The notes: a model not told the origin generated them from the letters alone. A stretch of 18,399 nucleotides of DNA from Oscillospiraceae bacterium (GCA_017501805.1 JAFVWG010000045.1:1-18399), one strand, 5' to 3'; shown: positions 6,072-14,143, numbered from the stretch's first letter. Made by a program: numbers and translations.

Positions 6072-6932
6072 CTACGTCGAATACAGCTTGTGGCTGATGG
6101 TGCTGAAAAACGGTGTGTTTTTCAGGCGGATCAGTTTCGTAACACTTTCGCTTGCAGAGATCTTTATGGTGCAGTTCTGAGTCAGACGGAATGCTTTTCC
6201 GCCGTCTACGGATAAGAATGCGCTTCTGCGTCCGCTGCGCTCGGCCTGTACAGTGAGCACACGGTCGGCGCCGAGCACCATGCTTGCCGTCTGCGGACGA
6301 TGTGCGCAGATCGGAGTGATGAGGATGTTCCGGACGGTCGGATCGAGGATCGGACCGCCTGCGGAAAGCGAATAGCCCGTTGAGCCTGTGGGGGTGCAGA
6401 CGATCACGCCGTCCCCACAGAGAGAGTATATCCGCGAGCCGTCGCAGTAAACGTCCGCCTGAATGATCCTGGCGACCGTTCCCTTCGTGATCACGACGTC
6501 GTTGAGCGCGCGGTCGGAAAAGACCGTCCTTCCATCTGCCGTGACAGAGACATCGAGCATCATACGCTCTTCCACCGAGTAATCGCCGGCGGTGAGATGT
6601 TCCAGTTGGGAAAGCTCACGGCTTTCCAGCTCTGCCATAAAGCCGAGCGAGCCGATGTTTACGCCGAGAATGGGCACATCCTTCTCCGAGGCTTCTTTGG
6701 CGATGTGGAGCAGCGTTCCGTCACCGCCGAGGCAGACAATCGCATTTGCATCCTGCAGCGCTTCCCGGAGCGGGACTGCGGCAAGGTCCTTCGGAAGGGA
6801 AAACTGCGTGTCGTCTCCGAACGGGAGTGCGATCTGAAGCTGTGCACCCTGTGCGCACAGGATCTGCTGCACCTGTCTGGCGTAGCGAAAGTCCTTGTCG
6901 CGGTATGGATTCGGTACGATGACGATTTTCAT
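6072..6932 (-). CDS. nadK: NAD kinase
   Basis: NadK phosphorylates NAD to NADP in the cytoplasm, using ATP or polyphosphate. The 286-residue protein carries the key motifs in order: GGDGT (69-73), with the active-site aspartate D71; the NDVV segment; and TPTGSTGYSLSAGG, which lines the nucleotide site. Length is normal. The ATG overlaps the tlyA stop as ATGA, so translation is probably coupled to tlyA, and argR follows 9 nt downstream. NADP supply fits with the MEP-pathway gene dxs in the same operon, since the next enzyme of that pathway consumes NADPH. This link is an inference from context only. Confidence 0.96.
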   Translation of the reverse strand: MKIVIVPNPYRDKDFRYARQVQQILCAQGAQLQIALPFGDDTQFSLPKDLAAVPLREALQDANAIVCLGGDGTLLHIAKEASEKDVPILGVNIGSLGFMAELESRELSQLEHLTAGDYSVEERMMLDVSVTADGRTVFSDRALNDVVITKGTVARIIQADVYCDGSRIYSLCGDGVIVCTPTGSTGYSLSAGGPILDPTVRNILITPICAHRPQTASMVLGADRVLTVQAERSGRRSAFLSVDGGKAFRLTQNCTIKISASESVTKLIRLKNTPFFSTISHKLYST

Positions 6933-7738
6933 ATGCCACCTCGCAATACGGCGTGTGCCTCGCGGACAAGCTCGGTCACGTCGACTTCATAGGATTCTCC
7001 GGGCAGCATGGAAAGATGCCCGAGAAATTCAATATTTCCCTCCGGTCCTGTTACCGGGGAGTAGGTCAGATGCTTCAAGGTCAGCGAAAGCTCGTCCTTC
7101 AGCGAGAGAAATCCACGCAGAACGTCCTCGTGGATCTTCGGGTCGCGGACGACGCCTTTTTTGCCGACGTTCTCCTTCCCTGCCTCGAACTGCGGCTTGA
7201 TGAGACAGACGATCTGTCCGTTCGGCTTCAGAAGCGCTTTGATCGCAGGCAGTACTGTGCGGAGAGAGATGAAAGAAACGTCTACCACAGACAGATCGAG
7301 CGGCTCGCCGATGTCTTCCGGAGTCACGTAGCGGATATTGGTGCGGTCCATCGTTACAACGCGGGGGTCGCTGCGGATCTTCCACGCAAGCTGTCCGTAT
7401 CCGACGTCGATGGCAAATACCTTGTTTGCGCCTTTTTGCAGCAGACAGTCCGTAAAGCCACCGGTCGAGGCGCCGGAGTCGCTGCAGACATAGCCCGTGG
7501 GATCGATGCCGAAGTCACGCATTGCCTTCTCCAGCTTCAGCCCGCCGCGGCTCACATAGGGGCAGGCGTTGCCGCGAACTTCGATCTTTGCTTCGACAGG
7601 GATCGCCGTGCCGCATTTATCGACTTTTTGCTGATCGACATAGACTTCTCCCGCCATGATCAGCGCCTGTGCCTTGGCGCGGCTTTCGACCAGCCCGCGC
7701 TCGGTCAGGAGAACATCCAATCTCTGCTTCTCTTTCAA
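6929..7738 (-). CDS. tlyA: TlyA-family rRNA methyltransferase (S4 plus FtsJ-like domain)
   Basis: TlyA proteins 2'-O-methylate cytidines of ribosomal RNA; the older label is hemolysin A. The 269-residue protein has an N-terminal S4 RNA-binding domain (about 1-60) followed by a Rossmann methyltransferase fold. Motifs are the SAM-binding SDSGASTGGF (86-95), DVGYGQL (111-117), VVDVSFISL (151-159) and KPQFE (181-185). The start is TTG at 7738, which overlaps the dxs stop as TTGA. GGAGG about 10 nt upstream and the family-like N-terminus (MKEKQRLDVLL) support it. Which rRNA site is modified cannot be read from the sequence. It sits in the standard clostridial place between dxs and nadK. Confidence 0.92.
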   Translation of the reverse strand: MKEKQRLDVLLTERGLVESRAKAQALIMAGEVYVDQQKVDKCGTAIPVEAKIEVRGNACPYVSRGGLKLEKAMRDFGIDPTGYVCSDSGASTGGFTDCLLQKGANKVFAIDVGYGQLAWKIRSDPRVVTMDRTNIRYVTPEDIGEPLDLSVVDVSFISLRTVLPAIKALLKPNGQIVCLIKPQFEAGKENVGKKGVVRDPKIHEDVLRGFLSLKDELSLTLKHLTYSPVTGPEGNIEFLGHLSMLPGESYEVDVTELVREAHAVLRGGI

Positions 7739-9564
7739 TGCTGCAAGGCCTCCCGTGCTTTTTGATAGAGTGCCGCTTCGTCCAGTCCCGCTGCATTTCG
7801 CAGGGCGCTGATCGATCCGTGCGGCATAAAATCATCTCCGAGGTCACAAAGGATCGTTTTTGCGGACACACCGCTCTCTTCCAGTATGGCGGCAAGCTCT
7901 GTGCCGATGCTGCCGGAAGCCGGGGCTTCCTCTGCAATGAGAATTCTGCCGCTTTTTCTTACCGACTCCGGTATGCTGCCCGGGTCGAGCGGCTTCAGCC
8001 GATCAAGACAGTAGAAATCCGCCCGGATCCCATCGGAAAGAAGCCGCTGCCGTGCGCGGTACGCTTCCTGTGCAAGCGCGCCGTAGGAAACGATGGTGAT
8101 CTCGGGCTGCTCCGTAAGTTCACGGAGCGGGATCGTCTCCGAAGCGGGCGTGCGCGGTGCACGGATCGCAACAGGTCCGTCGCAGGAATAGATCGCCTCG
8201 TGGAGAAGCTTGGGGATCTCCTCGGGTCGGGTCGCGGAAAGAATGGTCATTCCCGGGATCTGGCGCAGATAGGCTACGTCAAAGATGCCGTGGTGGGTCG
8301 CGCCGTCCTCGCCAACCAGACCGCAGCGGTCCACAAAAAAGACAACGTGGAGCTTTTGAATGGCAACATCGTGCAGAAGCATATCGTATGCACGCTGTAA
8401 GAATGTCGAATAGACGGCAACGACCGGCACAAGACCGCCCTTTGCCATGCCTGCCGCCATAGAGACTGCGTGTCCTTCCGCAATGCCGACATCGTGGAAG
8501 CGGTCCGGATACGCTTTTGCAAAATCGTCCAGCGACACGCCGGTGCGCATAGCCGCGGTGATCGCACAGATGCGATCGTCCTTTGCGGCGAGCTCTGTGA
8601 TGGCATTTCCGAAGGCGGAGGAGCAGGCGGCGGGCTTGGTCGAGGTCAGACCCTCGGAAGGGTCAAAACAGCCGACACCGTGATAATCCTGCGGGGACAG
8701 CTCGGCAGGCTCGTATCCCCTGCCCTTCTGCGTGATGATATGCAGAAGAACGGGACCTTCCATCTCCTTGGCGACGGTGAGCAGATACGTCAGCTTTTTC
8801 AGATCGTGTCCGTCCACAGGCCCAAGGTAGGTTATGCCGACTTCCTCAAAGAGGGTCGGACCGATAAAGCCGCGCTTGAGAACGGTTTTCAGCTTGTGGG
8901 AGAAGCGATGGAGCGCCGCGCCGCCGGGAAGCAGCTTGAGGAATTTCCGATACGCCTTCTTGAGCCAGAAGTAGCTCGGCTTCAGTCGGATCCGCGCAAG
9001 ATGCCGCGAGACGCCGCCGACATTCCGCGTGATGGACATGCCGTTGTCGTTGAGGATGATGATGACGTGCTCGCCGGAATCGCCGAGGTCGTTGATCGCT
9101 TCGTATGCGAGACCGCCCGTCAGTGCGCCGTCGCCGATCAGCGCAAGGACCTGATGGGATTCGCCCTTTGCTGTCCGTGCGCGGGAAAGTCCCAGCGCTG
9201 TGGAGATCGAGCAGGAGGCGTGACCTGCGATGAAAGCATCGTGAATGCTCTCGCTCGGGTTCGGGAATCCGCTGATCCCGCCGAACTGGCGCAGGGTCGG
9301 AAAGGCATCCAGCCGGTCGGTGAGGATCTTATGTACGTAGCACTGATGACCGACATCAAAGACGAGCCGATCCTTCTCCGTATCAAAGACGGAATGGATC
9401 GCGACCGTTGCCTCAACGATGCCGAGGTTCGAGGCAAGATGCCCGCCCGAATGGCAGACATTTTGGATCATATATTCTCTCAGCATTGCGCAGAGCGCAC
9501 GCTTTTCCTCAGTCGTCCGTTCGGAAAGCGGCTTCTCTGCGAGGAACTTCCGTAATGCTTCCAC
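7735..9564 (-). CDS. dxs: 1-deoxy-D-xylulose-5-phosphate synthase
   Basis: Dxs condenses pyruvate and glyceraldehyde 3-phosphate with thiamine diphosphate to give DXP, the entry step of the MEP isoprenoid pathway. The 609-residue length is normal. Visible features are GGHLAS with H42, GHQ (72-74), the thiamine site GDG (144-146) to NDNG (172-175), the catalytic glutamate E363 in IAEGHAV, and DRCGLVGEDG (412-421). Two positions depart from the usual sequences: Gly follows E363 where Gln is common (AEQHAV), and Cys stands in the usual DRAG. The start is GTG at 9564 with GAGGT 6 nt upstream. The gene leads the dxs-tlyA-nadK-argR-recN string and lies 53 bp after an SLH protein gene. Confidence 0.96.
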   Translation of the reverse strand: MEALRKFLAEKPLSERTTEEKRALCAMLREYMIQNVCHSGGHLASNLGIVEATVAIHSVFDTEKDRLVFDVGHQCYVHKILTDRLDAFPTLRQFGGISGFPNPSESIHDAFIAGHASCSISTALGLSRARTAKGESHQVLALIGDGALTGGLAYEAINDLGDSGEHVIIILNDNGMSITRNVGGVSRHLARIRLKPSYFWLKKAYRKFLKLLPGGAALHRFSHKLKTVLKRGFIGPTLFEEVGITYLGPVDGHDLKKLTYLLTVAKEMEGPVLLHIITQKGRGYEPAELSPQDYHGVGCFDPSEGLTSTKPAACSSAFGNAITELAAKDDRICAITAAMRTGVSLDDFAKAYPDRFHDVGIAEGHAVSMAAGMAKGGLVPVVAVYSTFLQRAYDMLLHDVAIQKLHVVFFVDRCGLVGEDGATHHGIFDVAYLRQIPGMTILSATRPEEIPKLLHEAIYSCDGPVAIRAPRTPASETIPLRELTEQPEITIVSYGALAQEAYRARQRLLSDGIRADFYCLDRLKPLDPGSIPESVRKSGRILIAEEAPASGSIGTELAAILEESGVSAKTILCDLGDDFMPHGSISALRNAAGLDEAALYQKAREALQH

Positions 9565-9587
9565 GAACGCACCTCATTTCTGCTTTT

Positions 9588-9615
9588 ATTTTACAATGCG
9601 TGTTTCTGATTTTAA
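9588..9615 (-). promoter_or_regulatory. Weak candidate promoter for dxs
   Basis: On the - strand TTAAAA (9610-9615) and TAAAAT (9588-9593) are 16 bp apart, which would start transcription about 17 nt before the dxs GTG. The -35 is poor. The alternative is readthrough from the SLH gene, because no terminator is visible in this 53-bp gap. Confidence 0.3.
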
Positions 9616-9617
9616 GA

Positions 9618-10340
9618 TCACCAGAGGGTAACTTTCTTATTCTCGAGATTTGTCCGCAGCGTGGTATACTCGCCCTGACCCTTGCCGTCGAGAATTTCGT
9701 AAACATACTCTCTTTGCATAAGGGGCTTATCGGCGGTTTCAGGGGTCGCGAAAGCCTTTGCGTACGGAATGTCCAGAGCCTTTGAGATGAGGCTCGCAAT
9801 GAATCCTCGGGTTGCGGACTGCTTCAGATCGGTCGGAGCACCCTCCGGCAGTCCCAGGCCCTTTGCGATGTCAATATAGTCCTGCGGATACTGAAGCGTC
9901 GTTCCCTCCGGCTTGTCCTGCAGCACATAGCTGTCGTAACGGAGAACGCAGACCATAATTTTGAGCGCCTGCTCATAGGTCACATTGTCATCCGGTCTGA
10001 ACGTGCTGCCCGGGAAGCCGCTTATGATCCTGCACATAAAAGCTTCCGAAACGCAGGCATAAGCCCAGTGGGTCTTTTCCATATCCTTGAACATGGATTG
10101 GTCCGCTCCCGCATACGGGTCGATTTTTTCGCGTCCCAGCGCTGTGATGACCATTTTTGCCATCTGCGCTCTTGTTACGCTGTTTTCGAGTCTGAGCGAG
10201 CCGTCGGGAAAACCGTTCATAATTCCGTATTTTGCGAGATCCGCAGCCGACTCCTCGGGGGTCCGTGCAAATGCCGTCATAGATGCGGATAATGCGACTG
10301 CAAGAGAGAGTGCAATAAGTGTTCTGATTGCTTTTTTCAC
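9618..10340 (-). CDS. Secreted SLH-domain protein
   Basis: The 240-residue product starts with a clear Sec signal peptide: basic KK, a hydrophobic core at about 6-20, and likely cleavage after AFA at residue 26. At least two S-layer-homology repeats follow. The first spans about 30-66 (GIMNGFPDGS, then VTRAQMAKMV). The second spans about 84-130 (FKDMEKTHWAY, GFPGSTFRPDDNVTYEQALKIMV). A degenerate third lies at about 150-190. No further enzymatic or adhesive domain is visible, so it is little more than a wall-attachment module. SLH repeats usually bind pyruvylated secondary cell wall polymers. The start is GTG at 10340 with AGGAGG 6 nt upstream. The gene has its own promoter and sits between ispA and dxs, two genes of one pathway that are often adjacent. 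Confidence 0.88.
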   Translation of the reverse strand: MKKAIRTLIALSLAVALSASMTAFARTPEESAADLAKYGIMNGFPDGSLRLENSVTRAQMAKMVITALGREKIDPYAGADQSMFKDMEKTHWAYACVSEAFMCRIISGFPGSTFRPDDNVTYEQALKIMVCVLRYDSYVLQDKPEGTTLQYPQDYIDIAKGLGLPEGAPTDLKQSATRGFIASLISKALDIPYAKAFATPETADKPLMQREYVYEILDGKGQGEYTTLRTNLENKKVTLW

Positions 10341-10346
10341 AAGAAA

Positions 10347-10352
10347 CCTCCT
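10347..10352 (-). promoter_or_regulatory. Strong ribosome binding site of the SLH gene
   Basis: A perfect AGGAGG lies 6 nt before the GTG at 10340. It supports the non-ATG start, which directly precedes the basic residues of the signal peptide. Confidence 0.8.
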
Positions 10353-10381
10353 AGGCTGCGAAGAAAATCATTGATGTGCCT

Positions 10382-10410
10382 ATTCTAGCACAAAACGCAA
10401 AAATATACAA
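10382..10410 (-). promoter_or_regulatory. Sigma-A promoter of the SLH gene
   Basis: On the - strand TTGTAT (10405-10410) and TAGAAT (10382-10387) are separated by 17 bp. The -10 is preceded by TGC, giving an extended -10. Transcription would begin near 10375, about 35 nt before the start codon. The promoter lies immediately after the ispA terminator, so it starts a new transcription unit. Confidence 0.68.
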
Positions 10411-10427
10411 TATATTCACAAAATAAT

Positions 10428-10454
10428 GCGGCGGTCTGTTCGTAAGACCGCCGC
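10428..10454 (-). terminator. Terminator after ispA
   Basis: GCGGCGGTCT (10428-10437) and AGACCGCCGC (10445-10454) form a perfect 10-bp GC-rich stem with a 7-nt loop, starting 5 nt after the ispA stop. On the - strand the stem is followed by ATTATTTTG, a broken U-rich tail. It closes the nusB-to-ispA operon. Confidence 0.85.
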
Positions 10455-10459
10455 CGTTT

Positions 10460-11329
10460 TTATGTATTTCGTGTTGCCAGGGCTTCGGTGAGCCGGACCA
10501 GAAAATCCGTATCGGAAAATGCACTGAGCGCTTCGATCGCGGTCTTCGTTTCTTCCGCAAGGCGCTTCGCGCTTTCCTCCAGACCGTAGACGGTGACGAA
10601 GGTCTGCTTGTTCTCGTCGGCGTGTACTGCCTTTCCGAGCGCCTTCTCGTCTCCGAGGACGTCCAGCATATCATCACGGATCTGGAATGCAAGACCGAGC
10701 GATCCGGCATACCGCTCTGCGGCGGCAAGCTGCTCGGCGCTCCCCTTTCCCGCCGCAACGCCCATACGGCACGCCGCAGAGATCAGACAGCCTGTTTTGA
10801 GTCTGTGCACGTTCTGCACTTCTTCCGCGCTCAGCGTGCGTGTCTCGCCTTCCATATCGAGGATCTGACCGCCGACCATACCGTATGCACCCGCCGCAGA
10901 GGCGAGAATGCCGACACAGGCGGAGATCACTTCGGGATCCGCTCCGGAGGCGGCGATCGTCGAAAATGCCTCTGTAAGGAGCGCGTCGCCCGCGAGGATC
11001 GCCACGGCTTCGCCGTAGACCTTGTGGTTTGTCAGTCTTCCGCGGCGGTAGTCATCGTTATCCATGCACGGAAGATCGTCATGGATAAGGCTGTAGGTAT
11101 GAAGCATTTCGATGGAAGCGGCAATGGGGATCGCCTTTTCCCAGTCACCTCCGCAGAGGCGGCAGAATTCCAGAACGAGCGCCGGGCGCAGACGCTTTCC
11201 TCCCGCAAGGAGGCTGTAGCGCATCGACTGCAGAAGCGCGGTCTGCGGAAGCGTCTCTTCGGCAAAACAGCTGTTCAGATATGCCTCGACCGCTTCGCAA
11301 TAGTTTTTGAGTCTTTCAGGATACGCCAT
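10460..11329 (-). CDS. ispA: Farnesyl diphosphate synthase
   Basis: This trans-polyprenyl synthase joins isopentenyl diphosphate to allylic diphosphates to make farnesyl diphosphate, the precursor of undecaprenyl carriers and quinones. The 289-residue protein has the allylic GGKRLRP (43-49), the first Asp-rich motif DDLPCMD (84-90) with the two-residue insertion of bacterial type II farnesyl synthases, and the second Asp-rich motif DDMLD (219-223). Tyr79, five residues before the first motif, fits a short-chain (C15) product. The ATG lies inside the xseB coding sequence with a 14-nt overlap. It is the last gene of the nusB operon, ending in a strong hairpin. Confidence 0.93.
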   Translation of the reverse strand: MAYPERLKNYCEAVEAYLNSCFAEETLPQTALLQSMRYSLLAGGKRLRPALVLEFCRLCGGDWEKAIPIAASIEMLHTYSLIHDDLPCMDNDDYRRGRLTNHKVYGEAVAILAGDALLTEAFSTIAASGADPEVISACVGILASAAGAYGMVGGQILDMEGETRTLSAEEVQNVHRLKTGCLISAACRMGVAAGKGSAEQLAAAERYAGSLGLAFQIRDDMLDVLGDEKALGKAVHADENKQTFVTVYGLEESAKRLAEETKTAIEALSAFSDTDFLVRLTEALATRNT

Positions 11330-11555
11330 TGTCGTTCCACTCCGTTTCTGCAGGCTCGCCGTCGGCGCCTTTTGTCATTTCAAGGACTTTCAGTTCCGCT
11401 TTGTCGAGAAGCTTTGCGCAGGAATCGACCAGCTTCGTGCCTTCCTCAAAGAGCTTGAGAGATTCCTCCAGAGGGACATTCCCCTGCTCGATCTTCCGCA
11501 CGATCTCTTCAAGTCTGTCCATCGACTGTTCAAAGGTCTGCGACTGTTTGCTCAT
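11316..11555 (-). CDS. xseB: Exodeoxyribonuclease VII small subunit
   Basis: XseB is the small, multi-copy subunit of exonuclease VII, a cytoplasmic single-strand DNA exonuclease. The 79-residue protein has the family core QSMDRLEEIVRKIE followed by the LEESLKLFEEG segment, which form a two-helix coiled coil. Its start codon overlaps the xseA stop (ATGA), which fits the need to make the two subunits together. Its last codons overlap the start of ispA by 14 nt. The short acidic C-terminal tail is variable in the family. Confidence 0.95.
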   Translation of the reverse strand: MSKQSQTFEQSMDRLEEIVRKIEQGNVPLEESLKLFEEGTKLVDSCAKLLDKAELKVLEMTKGADGEPAETEWNDNGVS

Positions 11556-12769
11556 ATCGCACCTCTTTCTGTATTGTCCACAACGGCACAGATCGTGCCG
11601 TCTTTCAGTTGAATCTTGATATGGTCTCCGATCGTCGCGTCCGCAACGCTTGCTACGAGAGCGCCGTCCGGCTTTCTGACCACGCTGTAGCCGCGCGAGA
11701 GCACTTTGAGCGGGCTCATAGCATCCAGCCCCGCCGTAAGACGAACAAAGCGCCTGCGGTCGTTCTCGAGCTGTGTACGCAGGGCGTAGATCAGCTTCTG
11801 CTGCAGCGCGTCGAGGCGAAGCATGCGGTCTGCCAGAATGTTTCGCGGGCTTTGCAGGACCCTCGCGGACGCAAGAAGCTCCAGACGTTTTCGCTCGGCC
11901 CGAAGCCTTCGATCCGTCGAAGCGCGCAGTCTTCCGAGCATCGTGCCGAGAGCGCGGCGCAGTTCCTTCTGATCCGGAGCGATCAGCTCCGCGCCGTTTG
12001 AAGGTGTCGCCGCACGCAGGTCTGCGACGAAATCGGAGATCGTCACATCCGGCTCGTGACCGACAGCGGAAACGACGGGAATATCCGAAGCGTAGATTGC
12101 GCGTGCGACGCGTTCATCGTTAAATGCCCACAGATCCTCGATCGAGCCGCCGCCGCGTCCTGTCAGGATCACATCGCCGAGCCGATGGCGGTTTGCGTAA
12201 GTGATGGCCTCGCAGATCTCACCGGGAGCCTCGGCGCCCTGTACGCGAACGGGCAGGATGCGGACCTCCGCAAGCGGATAGCGCGCGCCGAAAATGCGAA
12301 GAATATCGCGGATCGCCGCACCTGCCGAGGATGTGATGACCACGACTCTGTGCGGATATTTCGGGATCGGCTTTTTGTGCGCAGGGTCGAAGAGTCCTTC
12401 CGCGAGCAGCTTCTTTTTGAGCTGTTCAAACGCAAGATACAGATCGCCCGCGCCCTCCGGGATGATCTGTGCGCAGACGAGCTGATAGACACCGTCCCGC
12501 TCATAGACCGTGAGCTGACCGCCGCAGATCACCTGCATACCGTCCTGCGGACGAAACCGCAGACGCATAGCATTTCCGCGGAACATCACGCATTTGAGTG
12601 CTCCCGTGCCGTCCTTCAGGGTGAAATAGTGATGCCCCGAGGGATAGATTTTATAATTGCTCAGTTCGCCGCGCACGAAGACGCGGCGGAAGCGCACATC
12701 ATTGTCAAACAGATCCTTCACACAGGCGTTGAGTTCGGAAACGGAATATACGGTTGCTTCCAAGGTCAT
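11552..12769 (-). CDS. xseA: Exodeoxyribonuclease VII large subunit
   Basis: XseA is the catalytic subunit of exonuclease VII, which degrades single-stranded DNA from both ends and acts in repair. The 405-residue protein has an N-terminal OB fold (about 5-100, with VRGELSNYKIYPSGHHYF). The catalytic domain contains VITSSAGAAIRDI (144-156), GRGGGSIEDLWAFNDE (204-219) and SAVGHEPDVTISD (234-246), and a helical C-terminal region binds XseB. Length is close to the normal 400-450. Both ends are translationally coupled through ATGA overlaps, upstream to the TsaD-like gene and downstream to xseB. Confidence 0.96.
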   Translation of the reverse strand: MTLEATVYSVSELNACVKDLFDNDVRFRRVFVRGELSNYKIYPSGHHYFTLKDGTGALKCVMFRGNAMRLRFRPQDGMQVICGGQLTVYERDGVYQLVCAQIIPEGAGDLYLAFEQLKKKLLAEGLFDPAHKKPIPKYPHRVVVITSSAGAAIRDILRIFGARYPLAEVRILPVRVQGAEAPGEICEAITYANRHRLGDVILTGRGGGSIEDLWAFNDERVARAIYASDIPVVSAVGHEPDVTISDFVADLRAATPSNGAELIAPDQKELRRALGTMLGRLRASTDRRLRAERKRLELLASARVLQSPRNILADRMLRLDALQQKLIYALRTQLENDRRRFVRLTAGLDAMSPLKVLSRGYSVVRKPDGALVASVADATIGDHIKIQLKDGTICAVVDNTERGAI

Positions 12770-13686
12770 CCCTCCCGCAGCTGTGCAAGGACCGCAACCC
12801 CGATCGCATTATCCGTGGAACACGCGGGTGCGGCAAAAATCGTATCGGGCGAAGCGCAGACGGTGCGCAGCAATGTGTTGGAGGCAACGCCGCCGGAAAA
12901 GACGACGGCCGCATCCGGATAGAGCTGTTTTGCTTCGTTCGTCACGCGCCGTACCGCCTCAGCAACAGAGCGCAGGACAAACGCCGCGACGGTCTCGGGT
13001 GCAGCACCGCTGTCCGACAGCGCGTGCATTTTGTTTTCCAGCCCCGAAAAAGAAAAAGACAGCTCCGCTGTCTTCACACGGAAAAAGGGCTTATCCTCCG
13101 CCTGCGCAGCCAGTGCGTCCAGCGCCTTTCCCGACGGGAAAGGCAGCTTCAGGTGCTGACCCGTCCGATCGATCAGCTGTCCCGCCGAAATATCGCTCGT
13201 ACCGCCGATGCGCCGCGCCGTAAAGAGGTCATCCTTCGGCTCAACGAGAAGAAGCTCCGTTGTTCCGCCGGACAGATGCCAGGCAAGAAACCGTCTGCCG
13301 ATCAGGTCCAAACGCCCCGCGTCCGACAGAACGGCGGCAATATGTCCCTGCTGATGCGAATAGGCGTAAAACGGGACGCCGAGCGACGCGGCGATGCTTC
13401 TGCCGCAGCCTTCGCCCGCAAGAAAACACGGCATATAGGAGCCCTCGACCTCTCGCGGACGTGTGCTTGCCGCGACGGCACGGATCTCCCCGCGCTGCCG
13501 ATCGGAAAACAGTTCCTCGAGGATCGGCGGCAGGTTTTTCACGTGCTGAAAGAGCGCATCACTCTGGCGAAGCCCGAGTGCGCCCTCCGGGACTGTGAGG
13601 AGCCGTCTTACGTCCTTCCGACAGCCGGAAGGGTCGACAAGCGCCGCCGAGGTCGTATAATTGCTCGTGTCAAGTCCGAGGATCAT
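12766..13686 (-). CDS. TsaD/Kae1-like (peptidase M22 family) paralogue
   Basis: The 306-residue protein belongs to the TsaD/Kae1/YgjD superfamily of ASKHA-fold proteins; true TsaD makes the t6A modification of tRNA. Family features are an N-terminal ILGLDTSNYTTS, a metal-type HxxxH (H111 and H115 in HQQGH), SGGTT (139-143), GGTSDISAGQLID (161-173), SFSFSGLE (210-217), SGGVASN (264-270) and TDNA (291-294). It departs from standard TsaD in several ways: no GPGL segment (STRPREVEG stands there), DTSNYTT for ETSCDET, and a shorter length. I infer a divergent paralogue with unknown function, not the main t6A enzyme, which should be elsewhere in the genome. ATGA overlaps join it to nusB upstream and xseA downstream. 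Confidence 0.82.
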   Translation of the reverse strand: MILGLDTSNYTTSAALVDPSGCRKDVRRLLTVPEGALGLRQSDALFQHVKNLPPILEELFSDRQRGEIRAVAASTRPREVEGSYMPCFLAGEGCGRSIAASLGVPFYAYSHQQGHIAAVLSDAGRLDLIGRRFLAWHLSGGTTELLLVEPKDDLFTARRIGGTSDISAGQLIDRTGQHLKLPFPSGKALDALAAQAEDKPFFRVKTAELSFSFSGLENKMHALSDSGAAPETVAAFVLRSVAEAVRRVTNEAKQLYPDAAVVFSGGVASNTLLRTVCASPDTIFAAPACSTDNAIGVAVLAQLREG

Positions 13687-14132
13687 TGCAGGTTTTCCTC
13701 CTTGAGGAAGCTGCTCAGAACGCCGTTGACGAAAGCGGCGGTGGACGGTTCGTCGTATTTCTTGCAGAGCTCAACGGCTTCGTTGACCGCCGCTCCTGCG
13801 GGCACATCGTCTATGTGCAGGATCTCGAAGATCGAAAGCTCCAGCACGGCGCGTGCCACACGGCTGATGCGTTCCAGCTTCCAGCCATTGAGATAGCGGA
13901 CAATGGTCTCGTCCAGCGAAGCGCGGTCATTGAGAACGCCGCCCACGACCGTCTGGATATAGGAAAGCTGGGAATCGTCCGGCATTTCTGCGCTGAGCTC
14001 CGGAACTTGCGTGAGCGACTGCAGATAATCCTCGGAAAAGCGTTCGCTCAGCAGGCGGTCCGGGGCATCGTCGTTATAAAGGGAACTGAAGATCGTCTGC
14101 AGAGCGATCTCTCTTGCGGTTGTTCTGGTCAT
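13683..14132 (-). CDS. nusB: Transcription antitermination factor NusB
   Basis: NusB pairs with NusE (ribosomal protein S10), binds boxA RNA and supports antitermination of rRNA operons. The 149-residue all-helical protein has the family N-terminus TRTTAREIALQTIF, the conserved RVARAVLELSIFEIL core, the NEAVELCKKY motif and the C-terminal FVNGVL. I place the start at ATG 14132 with AGGAGA 5 nt upstream; the frame continues to 14204, but those codons lie in the upstream hairpin. The stop overlaps the TsaD-like start (ATGA). No promoter is visible between the hairpin at 14164-14202 and the start codon, so expression may depend on readthrough from asp23 or spoIIIA. Confidence 0.95.
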   Translation of the reverse strand: MTRTTAREIALQTIFSSLYNDDAPDRLLSERFSEDYLQSLTQVPELSAEMPDDSQLSYIQTVVGGVLNDRASLDETIVRYLNGWKLERISRVARAVLELSIFEILHIDDVPAGAAVNEAVELCKKYDEPSTAAFVNGVLSSFLKEENLQ

Positions 14133-14137
14133 AGTAC

Positions 14138-14143
14138 TCTCCT
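14138..14143 (-). promoter_or_regulatory. Ribosome binding site fixing the nusB start
   Basis: AGGAGA lies 5 nt before ATG 14132 on the - strand. It favours the 149-residue product over the longer open frame, which would begin within the terminator-like hairpin. Confidence 0.8.

Noticed and set aside
8470..9555. 361-codon open frame antisense to dxs
   Set aside because: It is a shadow of dxs; its composition is Arg- and Asp-rich as expected for the reverse complement, with no family motif.
12754..13896. 380-codon open frame antisense to the TsaD-like gene and nusB
   Set aside because: It spans two well-supported genes on the other strand and has a low-complexity, Arg-rich composition.
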